Source: DASUSF01 sp036375275
Lineage (GTDB): Bacteria; Pseudomonadota; Alphaproteobacteria; Geminicoccales; Geminicoccaceae
NCBI GenBank assembly: GCA_036375275.1
Contig: DASUSF010000344.1
Location: forward strand, 1 to 26,843
Length of the DNA: 26,843 bases
Direction: 5' to 3'
Shown piece after piece: positions 17,423 through 25,578 of this stretch. The position numbers and the translations under genes are program-made. The notes under the pieces were generated by a model. That model was not told where the DNA came from and ran no database searches. It worked only from the letters and a program-made list of their open reading frames with translations. The stretch's first letter is position 1. The number at the start of each line of letters is the position of its first letter.

Positions 17423-18748
17423 TCAGACGCCGAAGTCGTCCTCGCGCTCGAGGTCCGGGTTCTCCGCCCGGACGTCCGCCTGCCAGGCCCGGAGCGTCCG
17501 GATCATGGCGCGGTGCCGCCGGCGCTGCGCGTCCTTGACGTCATGGCTCTCGCCCGGGTCGCGCCGCAGGTTGAACAGGCTGAAGCTCCGCCCGCCATCG
17601 TCGCTGTAGATCTTCCAGGCGCCGTCGATCAGAGCCTGTTGCCGGAGCGACCAGAACGGCAGCGGGCGCGAACGCTCGCCCGAACCGTCGACGATGAGCG
17701 GCATCAGGCTCTCGCCGTCCAGCACCGCGCGGTCGGTCCCGCCCTGCCATCCGGTGGCCGCCAGCGCCGTAGGGAGGAGGTCCAGGGTGGAGCAGGGCAT
17801 CGACACCCGCCGCGGTGCTGCGATCCGGCGCGGCCAGACCAGCAGGCCCGGGACCCGGATGCCGCCTTCCAGCAGGGAGTACTTCCTGCCGCGGAGGCCG
17901 GCCGTCGACCCCTGCATCCGCATCGACAGGTGGTCGAGCCACTTCCCGCGCTCCGGGTCTTCGGGGCCGTTGTCGGAGCAGAACCAGAGCATCGTGTTCT
18001 CGGCCGCTCCCAGAGCGCTGAGCTCGCCCCGGAGCCGGCCGATCTGCAGGTCCATCGCGGTCAGGGCGCCGAGGTAGTGCTGCCGGGCATGCGGCTCGTC
18101 CCGGTAGATCGACCGGAAGGTCGGATCCGCCTTGATCGGGTGGTGCGGGGTGTGGAACCAGATCATCGCGAGGAACGGCCGGCCGGCGTCGACGGAGCGC
18201 CTGACGAACGCGAGCGCCCGGTCCATGATGACCGCGGAGTCGTCGCCACTGAGGCGCTCCCGGACCGGCTCGTCCGGTCCGGTCCAGTAATGGGTGCCGG
18301 ATGGCTGCTCCGTGATTGGATCGAGCGATGGGTCGAGGAGCGGCACCGAGGATTCGGTGGAGAAGCTCCGGTCGAAGCCGTGCATCCAGGGCGCTGAAAA
18401 AGCGTCCGCGTGCTCCTCGCGCCCGCCGCGGTTGCCGTCGTCGATCTCGGTGGTGAGCGTGCCGAGGTGCCACTTCCCGAAATGGCCGGTCAGGTAGCCC
18501 TGCTCGCCCAGAGCTTCGGCGATCGTGACCTCGTCCCGCGGCAGCGAGCCGGCGTTGGCGTGGTAGATCCCGTAACGGTACGGGTGTCGCCCGGTGAGGA
18601 CGCTGCCGCGCGTCGGCGAGCAGACCGGCGCGGCGGCGTAGAAGCGGTCGAACCGCATCCCCTCCGCCGCCATCTGATCGAGATGCGGCGTCCGGATGGT
18701 CGGGTGGCCGTTGTAGCCGACGTCTCCCCAGCCCTGGTCGTCGGACAT
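17423..18748 (-). CDS. Sulfatase (arylsulfatase A type)
   Basis: 441 aa from the first available ATG. The sulfatase signature C-S-P-T-R is at C43, the residue converted to formylglycine. Metal ligands are visible in MSDDQGWGD (D3, D4) and CSDNGPE, and further active-site motifs in GHFGKWHLG and FHTPHHP. It hydrolyses a sulfate ester; the substrate is unknown. The protein should start earlier: sulfatases have a beta strand (here DLPNVIVC) before the SDDQ metal site, and that sequence is encoded in frame just upstream, after a Tat-like signal (LNRRHGLRLGAGLLGVGLL). No ATG, GTG or TTG exists there, so the real start is unresolved. It needs a formylglycine-generating enzyme, not seen in this window. 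Confidence 0.85.
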   Translation of the reverse strand: MSDDQGWGDVGYNGHPTIRTPHLDQMAAEGMRFDRFYAAAPVCSPTRGSVLTGRHPYRYGIYHANAGSLPRDEVTIAEALGEQGYLTGHFGKWHLGTLTTEIDDGNRGGREEHADAFSAPWMHGFDRSFSTESSVPLLDPSLDPITEQPSGTHYWTGPDEPVRERLSGDDSAVIMDRALAFVRRSVDAGRPFLAMIWFHTPHHPIKADPTFRSIYRDEPHARQHYLGALTAMDLQIGRLRGELSALGAAENTMLWFCSDNGPEDPERGKWLDHLSMRMQGSTAGLRGRKYSLLEGGIRVPGLLVWPRRIAAPRRVSMPCSTLDLLPTALAATGWQGGTDRAVLDGESLMPLIVDGSGERSRPLPFWSLRQQALIDGAWKIYSDDGGRSFSLFNLRRDPGESHDVKDAQRRRHRAMIRTLRAWQADVRAENPDLEREDDFGV

Positions 18749-18898
18749 GCAGACGATGACGTTGGGCAGGTCGGGACCGCTTGGCCGCGGCGAGGTCGAA
18801 CGCCGTTCCAGCCAGGCGGTGCCGCCCCCGAGCAGGCCGACTCCGAGCAGGCCGGCGCCCAGCCGAAGGCCGTGCCGGCGGTTCAGGCGAAAGGTGAT
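18749..18898 (-). other. Probable 5' coding extension of the sulfatase gene (no standard start codon)
   Basis: In frame with the sulfatase and open back to a stop at 18926-18928. Translation gives a basic n-region with twin arginines (NRRHGLRLG), a hydrophobic run (GAGLLGVGLLGGG), then a linker and DLPNVIVC leading into MSDDQ. The frame contains no ATG, GTG or TTG; candidates are ATC at 18898-18896 or a CTG. A GTG at 18929 lies in the neighbouring frame, so a one-base indel is also possible. The rest of the gap, 18899-19066, holds nothing I can name apart from the ribosome site of the next gene. Confidence 0.55.
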
Positions 18899-19066
18899 GG
18901 CTCGAGCTCGCGCGACGAAGGTGGCTCACCTCGGCCGGTACTTAGGCCGCCGACCGCCCCGCCGGCAAGTCCCGACTGGCCTTGCCGGGCCGCGCCCCAT
19001 CGGGGGCGGCGGATCGCGGCGCACACGGCGGGCATTGACGGGGCAGGCCAGCCGAGGAGAACCGGG

Positions 19067-19726
19067 ATGCCGGATCATGTGCCCGCATCGGAGGACGCGG
19101 ACACGCGGTCGGTGCCGGGCGGCCGTGAGGGAGGGCGACCGGCGAGCCGGGCCGAGCGCTGGCGCCGGCGGCTGACCGAGAGCCGGTGGCCGATGGTCGC
19201 CATGTTCTGGGCGAGCTTCGCCGAGACGATCATCGTCCCGATCCCGATCGAGGTGGTCCTGATCCCGTTCATGATCGCCCGCAGGCACCAGATCTGGTGG
19301 ATCGCGACGGTGGTCACCGTGGGCTGCCTGCTCGCCTCGATGGTCGGCTACGGCATCGGCTACTTCTTCTTCGCGAGCGCCGGCCAATGGCTGATCGACG
19401 CCCTCGGCGCCGCACAGGACTTCCAGCGCTTCCAGGAGATGTTCGCCGACCACGGCTTTCTCGCGATCCTGGCGATCGGGGTGGTCCCGATCCCGTTCCA
19501 GGTCGCGATGCTCGCCGCCGGCGCCGCGAAGTACCCGATCGTCCTGTTCGTCATCGCGGCGACGATCGCCCGCGGCATCCGCTACTTCGGGCTCGCCCTC
19601 CTGGTCCTTCTCGTCGGCGACCGCGCGCTCGCACTGTGGCGCCACCATTCGCGGACGGCGGCGCTGATCGCGCTCATGGCCGTGGTGCTGCTGGTGATCG
19701 GGGTGAACCTGGTCGCGGGGGGCTGA
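19067..19726 (+). CDS. VTT-domain (DedA/YqaA-like) inner-membrane protein
   Basis: A 219-aa integral membrane protein. After a hydrophilic, arginine-rich N-terminus (1-40) there are about five hydrophobic segments: 42-70, 76-104, 129-152, 156-183 and 197-216. Re-entrant-type motifs of the VTT family are seen in FAETIIVPIPIEVV and GVVPIPFQVAMLAAG, with the conserved arginines in ATIARGIRYFGLA. DedA/VTT proteins are lipid scramblases or undecaprenyl-phosphate and phospholipid transporters; the YqaA subgroup has no firm role. AGGAGA six bases before ATG 19067 decides the start. It converges with the small gene at 19758-19988. Confidence 0.85.
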   Translation: MPDHVPASEDADTRSVPGGREGGRPASRAERWRRRLTESRWPMVAMFWASFAETIIVPIPIEVVLIPFMIARRHQIWWIATVVTVGCLLASMVGYGIGYFFFASAGQWLIDALGAAQDFQRFQEMFADHGFLAILAIGVVPIPFQVAMLAAGAAKYPIVLFVIAATIARGIRYFGLALLVLLVGDRALALWRHHSRTAALIALMAVVLLVIGVNLVAGG

Positions 19727-19757
19727 GCCTGGTTCCAGGCCGCCCCCGGCGCCGGGA

Positions 19758-19988
19758 TCATTCGGTGTAGCCGGTCCACTTGCCGCGGTTGTCGAGAACC
19801 GGCTTCTCCGAGCCTGCACCGGCGGCGGCCGGCGCTTCCAGCCGGGTAGCCGGGTCGGGCAACTGCAGCCCGCCGCTCAAGGCGATCCCGACGAGGATCA
19901 CGGCGAACGCGACAACCGCGGCGACTCCCCGCCACTCGGTGCGGTCGGGTCGGGGCCGCTTCTGGGTCCGATTCAGGGCGATGGCCAT
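19758..19988 (-). CDS. Small single-pass membrane protein, unknown function
   Basis: A 76-aa protein with one hydrophobic segment at about 22-40 (VAAVVAFAVILVGIALSGG) after a basic N-terminus, so the C-terminal part (about 36 residues, Ala/Pro-rich, ending DNRGKWTGYTE) is probably periplasmic. I do not recognise the family. A good GAGGGAG ribosome site precedes the ATG, supporting a real gene despite its size. It is divergent from the aldehyde dehydrogenase and converges with the VTT gene, 31 bp away. Confidence 0.65.
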   Translation of the reverse strand: MAIALNRTQKRPRPDRTEWRGVAAVVAFAVILVGIALSGGLQLPDPATRLEAPAAAGAGSEKPVLDNRGKWTGYTE

Positions 19989-20064
19989 GTCCTGGCTCCC
20001 TCAGTGGGTGTGCCCCTGATCTGGGCGATCCGGGATCGGCGAGCAAAGGATGCTTTCTCATCGG

Positions 20065-20087
20065 CCGCATGAGTGGGGCTCATGCGG
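20065..20087. promoter_or_regulatory. Perfect 9-bp inverted repeat between divergent genes
   Basis: CCGCATGAG (20065-20073), loop TGGGG, CTCATGCGG (20079-20087). It lies 77 bp upstream of the small membrane-protein gene and about 130 bp upstream of the aldehyde dehydrogenase. No T-run on either side, so a regulator binding site is more likely than a terminator. The remainder of 19989-20219 shows nothing else I can support. Confidence 0.45.
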
Positions 20088-20219
20088 ACCTGGTGCCCGG
20101 CACGCCGGCCGGACCCTCGCGCGCTTGCAGGCCCGGGCCCCCGTGGCTATGCCTTTGGCCGCCGTTCCGGGGCCTTCCGGCCGGCGCGACCGGAGCGGCT
20201 TGATCGACGGGAGACGGGC

Positions 20220-21662
20220 GTGAATCACGAGGGGCAGGTGCTGATCGGCGGGCGCTGGCAGGAGGCCCGCTCAGGCGACGTGATCCCGGTGGTGAACCCG
20301 AGCGACGGCGAAGCGTTCGGCGTGCTCGCGCGGGGCGGCGAGGCGGAGGTCGACGCCGCGGTCGAGGCGGCGCGCCGCGCGTTCGACACGGTGTGGAGCA
20401 CGACTGCGGCGGCCGAGCGCGGCCGGATCCTCGCCCGGCTCGGGCGGCTGGTCCTGGACCACGCCGACCGGCTGGCCGCGCTGGAGGCACGGGACGTCGG
20501 CAAGCCGCTCCGCCAGGCCCGCGCCGACGCCCAGGCCCTCGCCCGCTACTTCGAGTTCTATGGCGGCGCCGCCGACAAGGTCCACGGCGAGACCCTTCCC
20601 TACCTGCCCGGCTACACCGTCCTGACGCTGCGCGAGCCGCACGGCGTCACCGGCCACATCATCCCCTGGAACTACCCGATGCAGATCATCGGCCGGAGCG
20701 TCGGCGCAGCGCTCGCGATGGGCAACTGCTGCGTCGTGAAGCCGGGCGAGGACGCCTCGCTGAGCGCGCTCGAGATCGGCCGGCTCGCGCTCCAGGCGGG
20801 TCTGCCGCCGGGAGTCCTGAACATCGTGACCGGCCTGGGCGCGGAGGCCGGCGCAGCGCTCGCCGCGCACCCCGGGATCGACCACCTGTCGTTCACCGGC
20901 TCGGTGACCACCGGCCGGCAGGTGCAGGCCGCAGCCGCCGCGCACACCTGCCCGGTGACCCTGGAGCTAGGCGGCAAGTCGCCGCAGATCCTGTTCGCCG
21001 ACGCCGACCTCGACCAGGCCCTGCCGTTCATCGTCAACGCCTCGATCCAGAACGCCGGCCAGACCTGCTCGGCGGGCTCCCGGGTGCTGATCGAGGCGGG
21101 CGCGTACGAGAGCGTGGTCGAGCAGCTGGCCGAGCGGTTCCACGTCCTCGACGTCGGTCCGGCCGATCGCGATCTCGACTGCGGCCCCCTGATCAGCGCG
21201 AGGCAGCAGGCGCGGGTCGAGACCTACCTCAAGCGGGCGCACGAGGATCGCCTGCTGCTGCTCGCCGAGGGCAAGATCGCCCCGAACACGCCGGAGGGCG
21301 GGTTCTACACCCGCCCGACCCTGCTCGGCGACGTGCCGCCGGATCACGCCCTCGCCCAGGAGGAGGTGTTCGGGCCGGTCCTGGTCGCGATGCGCTTCGC
21401 GGACGAGGAAGAGGCGGTCCGGATCGCGAACGGCACCCACTACGGGCTGGTCGCCGGGGTCTGGACCCAGGACGGCGGCCGCCAGCTCAGGCTGGCCCGT
21501 GCGCTCCGGGCGGGCCAGGTGTTCGTCAACAACTACGGCGCCGGCGGCGGGGTCGAGCTGCCGTTCGGCGGGGTCAAGAGCTCGGGCTTCGGTCGGGAGA
21601 AGGGCTTCGAGGCGCTGTACGGCTTCTCGGCCCTGAAGACGGTGGCGATCCGCCACGGCTGA
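20220..21662 (+). CDS. NAD(P)-dependent aldehyde dehydrogenase
   Basis: A 480-aa member of the aldehyde dehydrogenase superfamily, which oxidises aldehydes to carboxylates. Visible features: the cofactor region IIPWNYP and VVKPGEDASL, the FTGSVTTG turn, general base E249 (TLELGGKSP), nucleophile C283 (NAGQTCSAGSR), and the EEVFGPVL motif near residue 380. Length is normal. The subfamily is not certain; it resembles betaine- or aminoaldehyde-type enzymes broadly. I use GTG 20220, with GGGAGA about six bases upstream; the frame is open further 5' but that part is Arg/Pro-rich and does not fit the family. Its stop abuts the stop of the converging oxidoreductase gene with no spacer. Confidence 0.92.
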   Translation: MNHEGQVLIGGRWQEARSGDVIPVVNPSDGEAFGVLARGGEAEVDAAVEAARRAFDTVWSTTAAAERGRILARLGRLVLDHADRLAALEARDVGKPLRQARADAQALARYFEFYGGAADKVHGETLPYLPGYTVLTLREPHGVTGHIIPWNYPMQIIGRSVGAALAMGNCCVVKPGEDASLSALEIGRLALQAGLPPGVLNIVTGLGAEAGAALAAHPGIDHLSFTGSVTTGRQVQAAAAAHTCPVTLELGGKSPQILFADADLDQALPFIVNASIQNAGQTCSAGSRVLIEAGAYESVVEQLAERFHVLDVGPADRDLDCGPLISARQQARVETYLKRAHEDRLLLLAEGKIAPNTPEGGFYTRPTLLGDVPPDHALAQEEVFGPVLVAMRFADEEEAVRIANGTHYGLVAGVWTQDGGRQLRLARALRAGQVFVNNYGAGGGVELPFGGVKSSGFGREKGFEALYGFSALKTVAIRHG

Positions 21663-23048
21663 TCAGGCGAAGAACGTCCGGTCCTGCTCCGCCCGGAGCG
21701 TGCGTAGCGGATCCTCGGGTGCCGGCGCGACGCGCCCGGCCGTGACGATGGCGCCGGCTTCCAGCGGTTCGGCAAGTCGCCCGCCGGCGGCGAGGTAGAA
21801 GGGCAGCGGCCGGTCGGCGGCGACCGGCCCCGCCGGCACCAGGAGCGGCTCGAGACCGTCGATCTCGTGCCGCTCGGCGAGGCCGAGCGGGTGACCCGCG
21901 GGCAGGGCGCGCGCCGCGCGGCCAGCCAGGTCGAGCACCGGACGGGGGGCGTAGCCGGGAGTCGGCCGACGTTCCCGAACGGCGCGCAGGATGGACCCGA
22001 CCGCCTCGACCCCGAGCAGGTGCGACGGTTGATAGATCGCGGCGTGGCGGCCGTCGCGGCTGACCACGTGACCCTTCTCGCGGAGCAGCTCCCAGGTCGG
22101 CCGGTGGTGGCAGCGGACCACGACGAACACGCCGCCCGCGAAGCTCGCCTCGTCGTCGCGCCGGAGCGCGTGAAAGATGTCGACCACGCCCGCACGACCG
22201 AGCACGCCGCCGTCCGCCTCCGGCCGGAACACCTCGGCCAGCTCGACCGGGCGGAGGATCGGCGCGTGCAGGTCGGGACGGTCGACCGCGAGCCCGGTCG
22301 CGTTGCCCACGATGCCCATCTCGCAGAAGTCGGGCGCGCCGCGCCGGGGCACGTCCGCGAGGACCTCGTCCCGCTGCCGGAGGGTTGCAGCGGCCGTCCC
22401 AGCCATGTGGAAGCACCCGTCCAGCCCGACCGCCGGGTATGCGTCGTCCCGGATCCTGAGCCGCCCCTCGGACGGCGTGAACACGAGGTCGTACTCGCTC
22501 GACTTGCCGGCCGCGACGACCTCGAGGCCCAGGCCGCGCAGCCGGTCGATCAGGCCGATCAGGAGGCTCGGCTGGTCGCCGTCGACCGGGGTGTAGACGA
22601 CGTCCGCGGCGGCCGCGCGGGCGGCCAGCACCGGGCCGACCGTGACGTCGGCCTCCTTGCTCACCATCGCGACGTGCAGGCCGTTCTGGATCGCGCGGGC
22701 CGCGTGCGCGGCGGCGGCCACGGGCTGGCCGGTGGCCTCGACCAGGATGTCGGCCGGCAGCTCCAGGGCGAGCTCCGGCTGGTCGACCAGGACCGTGCCG
22801 CCCCCGTGCAGCGTGCGGAGCGCCTCGCTCCGACCGATGCAGTAAGCGGCGCCCGGCACCAGGCCGTCCTGCTCCAGCGCGGCCGCGAGCGACCGGATCT
22901 CGCGATCGCAGACCACGCTGACCTCGAGGTCCGGCAGGCGGGCGGCCTGCGCGAGCAGCGAAGTCCCGAACTGGCCGGCGCCGATCAGGATCGCGCGGAC
23001 GACGCGCGGTTCCTCCCCGAGGCGGCGGGCTCCCGGAGGCAACGCCAC
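21663..23048 (-). CDS. Homoserine-dehydrogenase-like NAD(P) oxidoreductase with SAF-like C-terminal domain
   Basis: 461 aa. Residues 17-30 form a Rossmann nucleotide site (AILIGAGQFGTS). The next domains resemble homoserine dehydrogenase and Gfo/Idh-type proteins (ADILVEATGQP; VSKEADVTVGP; VAAGKSSEYD; GIVGNATGL). The last 90 or so residues (from about LGLAERHEIDGLEPLLVPAGP) look like a SAF domain, a fold also found in FlgA and sialic-acid synthase. Proteins of this two-domain type are often annotated loosely as homoserine dehydrogenase or FlgA homologues; the true reaction is unknown to me. The start is a GTG with no clear ribosome site, 24 bp after phyR on the same strand, so it may be the distal gene of the phyR transcript. 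Confidence 0.8.
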   Translation of the reverse strand: MALPPGARRLGEEPRVVRAILIGAGQFGTSLLAQAARLPDLEVSVVCDREIRSLAAALEQDGLVPGAAYCIGRSEALRTLHGGGTVLVDQPELALELPADILVEATGQPVAAAAHAARAIQNGLHVAMVSKEADVTVGPVLAARAAAADVVYTPVDGDQPSLLIGLIDRLRGLGLEVVAAGKSSEYDLVFTPSEGRLRIRDDAYPAVGLDGCFHMAGTAAATLRQRDEVLADVPRRGAPDFCEMGIVGNATGLAVDRPDLHAPILRPVELAEVFRPEADGGVLGRAGVVDIFHALRRDDEASFAGGVFVVVRCHHRPTWELLREKGHVVSRDGRHAAIYQPSHLLGVEAVGSILRAVRERRPTPGYAPRPVLDLAGRAARALPAGHPLGLAERHEIDGLEPLLVPAGPVAADRPLPFYLAAGGRLAEPLEAGAIVTAGRVAPAPEDPLRTLRAEQDRTFFA

Positions 23049-23072
23049 GGCTGATCTATAACCGGAGGCTGC

Positions 23073-23858
23073 TCAGGCGGCGGCGGGCGCCATCAAAGAA
23101 TCGGTGATCGCGCTCTGCAACGAGGCGTAGCTGAACGGCTTGGTGAAGATCTGCTGCGGCTGAACCTCGGCTTCCTGCGCCAGCCGCTCGGGATAGGCGG
23201 TGATCACGATCAGCGGCACATGGTGCTCGCGCGCCAGCGCGTTCCCGGCGAGCAGCCCGGCGACCCGCCCGTCGCGGAGCTGGACGTCGGCCAGCACCAG
23301 GGTCGGCGCCTCGTGCGCCGCGCACGCCATCGCTTCCTCGAAGGTCGCGGCGGGCCCGATGACCCGCTGGCCCATGTTCTCGACCACCCGCTGGATCTCG
23401 TGCGCGATCAGGTAGTCGTCCTCGATGATTAGGACCTGCGCGCTCGCCAGCCGGCCGAGCCGGTGCCGGGCGGCGGCCACCAGCCGTGCGACCTCCGGCT
23501 CGTCCAGGTCGAGGATCTGCCCCACCTCCGCATGCGTCAGGCCGATGACGTGCGCCAGAAGCAGCGCGGCGCGCGACTCCCGCTCGACCGTCGCGATCTG
23601 CAGGAACAGGCGCGCCTCGGCGCTCACCGGCTCGCCGCTCCCGATCCTCGGTGTGAGCGACGGCAGGTCGTTGACCTCGTGGAACAACCGGAACAGGGAG
23701 ACCAACACCGCCGCCTGATCGATCACGTCAGGGGCCGCGACCAGCGCCTGGAGGGTGGCGCGGACGCATTCATCCCCCTTCTCGCGGCTGCCGGTTGACG
23801 CATAGGCATAGCGTCGGAGGCCCGGGAGATGACGCAGCACCGGCTCGAAACGAGTCAT
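23073..23858 (-). CDS. phyR: General stress response regulator PhyR (sigma-like domain plus receiver)
   Basis: A 261-aa protein with the PhyR layout. Residues 1-137 mimic an ECF sigma factor (sigma2-like 1-60, sigma4-like 78-137, containing LAHVIGLTHAEVGQILDL). Residues 140-257 are a receiver domain with acidic pocket E146-D147-D148, phospho-acceptor D191 (LADVQLRDG), T220 and K240 (FTKPF). When phosphorylated, PhyR binds the anti-sigma factor NepR and frees the sigma factor EcfG, switching on the alphaproteobacterial general stress response. All key residues are present. ATG 23858 has GAGGAAGAGG upstream. No NepR or EcfG gene is found next to it, although they often are. I saw no EcfG-type promoter (GGAAC/CGTT) in the correct orientation directly upstream. 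Confidence 0.92.
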   Translation of the reverse strand: MTRFEPVLRHLPGLRRYAYASTGSREKGDECVRATLQALVAAPDVIDQAAVLVSLFRLFHEVNDLPSLTPRIGSGEPVSAEARLFLQIATVERESRAALLLAHVIGLTHAEVGQILDLDEPEVARLVAAARHRLGRLASAQVLIIEDDYLIAHEIQRVVENMGQRVIGPAATFEEAMACAAHEAPTLVLADVQLRDGRVAGLLAGNALAREHHVPLIVITAYPERLAQEAEVQPQQIFTKPFSYASLQSAITDSLMAPAAA

Positions 23859-23885
23859 GCCACCCTCTTCCTCAGCATATGGAAC

Positions 23886-23923
23886 CTTGCCGGCATCTTA
23901 ACCGAATAGAAGCTCGCGGCAAG
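23886..23923. promoter_or_regulatory. Inverted repeat upstream of phyR
   Basis: CTTGCCG (23886-23892) and CGGCAAG (23917-23923) are separated by 24 bases in the gap between the 93-aa gene and phyR. It could be a leader hairpin or a binding site. A 7-bp stem with a long loop in GC-rich DNA is only modest evidence. Confidence 0.25.
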
Positions 23924-23946
23924 CCGACCCGTCATCGAGGTGAACG

Positions 23947-24228
23947 CTAGGCGCGTCGCGGGGCGCGCGCAGCCGCCGGATGCGTCTCGATGAACCGCCG
24001 GAGCGTGAGTTCGAGCCGCGCCGCATGAACGGCGTCGCCGCGCGCCTGCGCCGAGCGGATGTCGTCCAAGATCATCCGCTGGATGCGGCGCGCGCCGTCG
24101 GTGGCATGCGCGAGATGATCCGCCATCTCGAGCGCCACGATCTCAGGCACGTGCTCGTGCTCCCGGATCGCCTCGATCTCCTGTTCGTTCAACGCGCACA
24201 GCGCGAGGCAGTCCTCGAAGGTCAGCAT
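23947..24228 (-). CDS. Small protein of unknown function upstream of phyR
   Basis: A 93-aa soluble protein, mostly helical and acidic at the N-terminus (MLTFEDCLALCALNEQEIEAI), with cysteines C7 and C11 and a histidine-rich patch (EHEHVPE, then ADHLAHATD). No signal peptide or membrane segment. The sequence has the look of small helical proteins I associate with alphaproteobacterial genomes, but I cannot name a function. It is not NepR: it lacks the short NepR helix pattern. A strong GGAGGT ribosome site precedes ATG 24228. It lies 88 bp upstream of phyR on the same strand and may share its transcript. The 177 bp upstream of it (24229-24405) show nothing recognisable. Confidence 0.75.
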   Translation of the reverse strand: MLTFEDCLALCALNEQEIEAIREHEHVPEIVALEMADHLAHATDGARRIQRMILDDIRSAQARGDAVHAARLELTLRRFIETHPAAARAPRRA

Positions 24229-24405
24229 CGTCCACCTCCAGGCTGGTGCCGAGCCGGCGCGACGATGGACGCGCGCCTCGCACGGGAGCCGCCATGACCG
24301 GGATCAATCCGGCCTCCCGGCGAGCGGACGACCATCGAGCGCTGCCGCGCCTGGGCCACTTCGCTCCACGGGCCGATGCGCGACAGATCGCCTCAGGCAG
24401 GACGC

Positions 24406-25176
24406 TCAAAGCACCGGCTCGCGCTGGCCCCGGCCGCGGTCGATCCAGATCGAGCCGGGATCCGAGGGGTCCGTCCGGGGCGCCTCCGGCGGCAGCGGAT
24501 CGGGCAGCCTTTCGGCCTCGACTGGCGCCGCGCCGCCGCGAAGACGGGAGGAGTTGGCGATCCGATCCCCGATCTGCCGGGACAGATCTTCCAGGGCCTC
24601 CCCCATCGCCCGCTCGATCGCGACCGTGCCGCCGGCGCAGTCGCTGCCGGCGTCGGCCACCGCCTCACCTTCTGCGACCACGGTCGCGCCGAGCGCGCGC
24701 CCGGACCGGTCGTCCACCAGGACCGAGGCGGTGAGCCCGACCTCGGCCGCGAGCTGGGAATCGAACAGCTTGTCGACGGCGATCAGATCGACGTCGATGT
24801 CCTGGGCGCGCACGAAGATCACGCCCGCGATCCCGGTCCGGTCGATTTCGTTCGAGGTGACCGCGCGCTCGCTCAGGTCGACCTCGGCGATCAGCGGCAC
24901 GAGGGTCCGGTAGATCGAGGTCGTGAAGGCGCTCCTGGCGTCGACCGGGTAGACGTGCGCAACGCAGGCGCCGCCCTGGAACTCGAACCGCCCGGTCAGC
25001 GCCCGATCGTCCACGAACAGCGCGTAGGTTCCCGGAACCGGCTCGGCGAAGCTGGTGTAGACGTTGAGCGCCGGACGTGCGGCCGGTCGCGCCGTCTCCT
25101 GGGCGCAGCCGCCCGCGAGCAGGACCACGAGGCCGGCGGACAGGGCCGCCCCGCCGCGCCGGGGCCCGGCGCTCAT
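24406..25176 (-). CDS. Predicted lipoprotein of unknown function
   Basis: A 256-aa protein starting MSAGPRRGGAALSAGLVVLLAGGC, a lipoprotein signal with lipid-modified C24. The mature region (about 31-200) has alternating strand-like segments (LNVYTSFAEPVPGTYALFVDD; GVIFVRAQDIDVDLI; AEVGLTASVLVDDRSGRALG), the kind of fold seen in small outer-membrane accessory lipoproteins such as YajG- or LpoB-like proteins, but I cannot assign it. The tail after about 205 is Pro/Asp/Arg-rich and probably disordered. Two mature cysteines (in GGACVAH and GSDCAGG) could pair in the periplasm. The frame is open far upstream, but only this start gives a proper signal peptide. Confidence 0.75.
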   Translation of the reverse strand: MSAGPRRGGAALSAGLVVLLAGGCAQETARPAARPALNVYTSFAEPVPGTYALFVDDRALTGRFEFQGGACVAHVYPVDARSAFTTSIYRTLVPLIAEVDLSERAVTSNEIDRTGIAGVIFVRAQDIDVDLIAVDKLFDSQLAAEVGLTASVLVDDRSGRALGATVVAEGEAVADAGSDCAGGTVAIERAMGEALEDLSRQIGDRIANSSRLRGGAAPVEAERLPDPLPPEAPRTDPSDPGSIWIDRGRGQREPVL

Positions 25177-25578
25177 CCGGCCCCCCGCGGCGCCCGCCGG
25201 TCCGGCCGTGCCGACGGATTCTCCGGTGCCGGGACGCCGCCGCGGCTCCGACGCCGCGGGGCGGCGGCCGGATGTGCTCTCGAAATCGACATGAACCACG
25301 ATCCCATCGCTGCCAATCGAGCACCCGGGCGGTCGATGATCCCGCGGTGCCCGCGCGTGCATGGCGTCGCCGCTGGCCCAACCCGGCCGGGCCGCGACGA
25401 GACTAGCGGATCGCGAGTATGCTGGACATACCGGCGCGCCGCCCGGCGGGTCGCCATGGAGCCCGGCGATGGCCGTCATCCGGGCCGGAGATTGACGTGC
25501 CCGAGCCGGTGTGCTGCTGAACGGCTTCATGCCCCATCGCCACGAACCGATGCCGTTCCGCCTCCCGGGCCGGGCCTG
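25177..25578. other. 402-bp intergenic region between divergent lipoprotein and queA genes
   Basis: No gene that I can support. It holds a GC hairpin CCGCGGC-tccgac-GCCGCGG (25240-25259) without a T-run, and a short perfect inverted repeat GTATG-ctgga-CATAC (25417-25431) in a locally A/T-richer stretch that could be a promoter or operator. TTGACG at 25492 lacks a convincing -10. Short open frames here have no ribosome site or recognisable protein. Confidence 0.4.

Noticed and set aside
23881..23910. GGAAC at 23881 as half of an EcfG-type promoter near phyR
   Set aside because: It is on the strand pointing away from phyR and has no CGTT at 16-17 bp.
25492..25520. TTGACG box as a queA promoter
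   Set aside because: No -10 hexamer with more than one or two matches at 16-18 bp spacing.
24376..25578. Upstream open frame joined to queA
   Set aside because: It is antisense to the lipoprotein gene and has no similarity to QueA; the QueA N-terminus begins at 25579.
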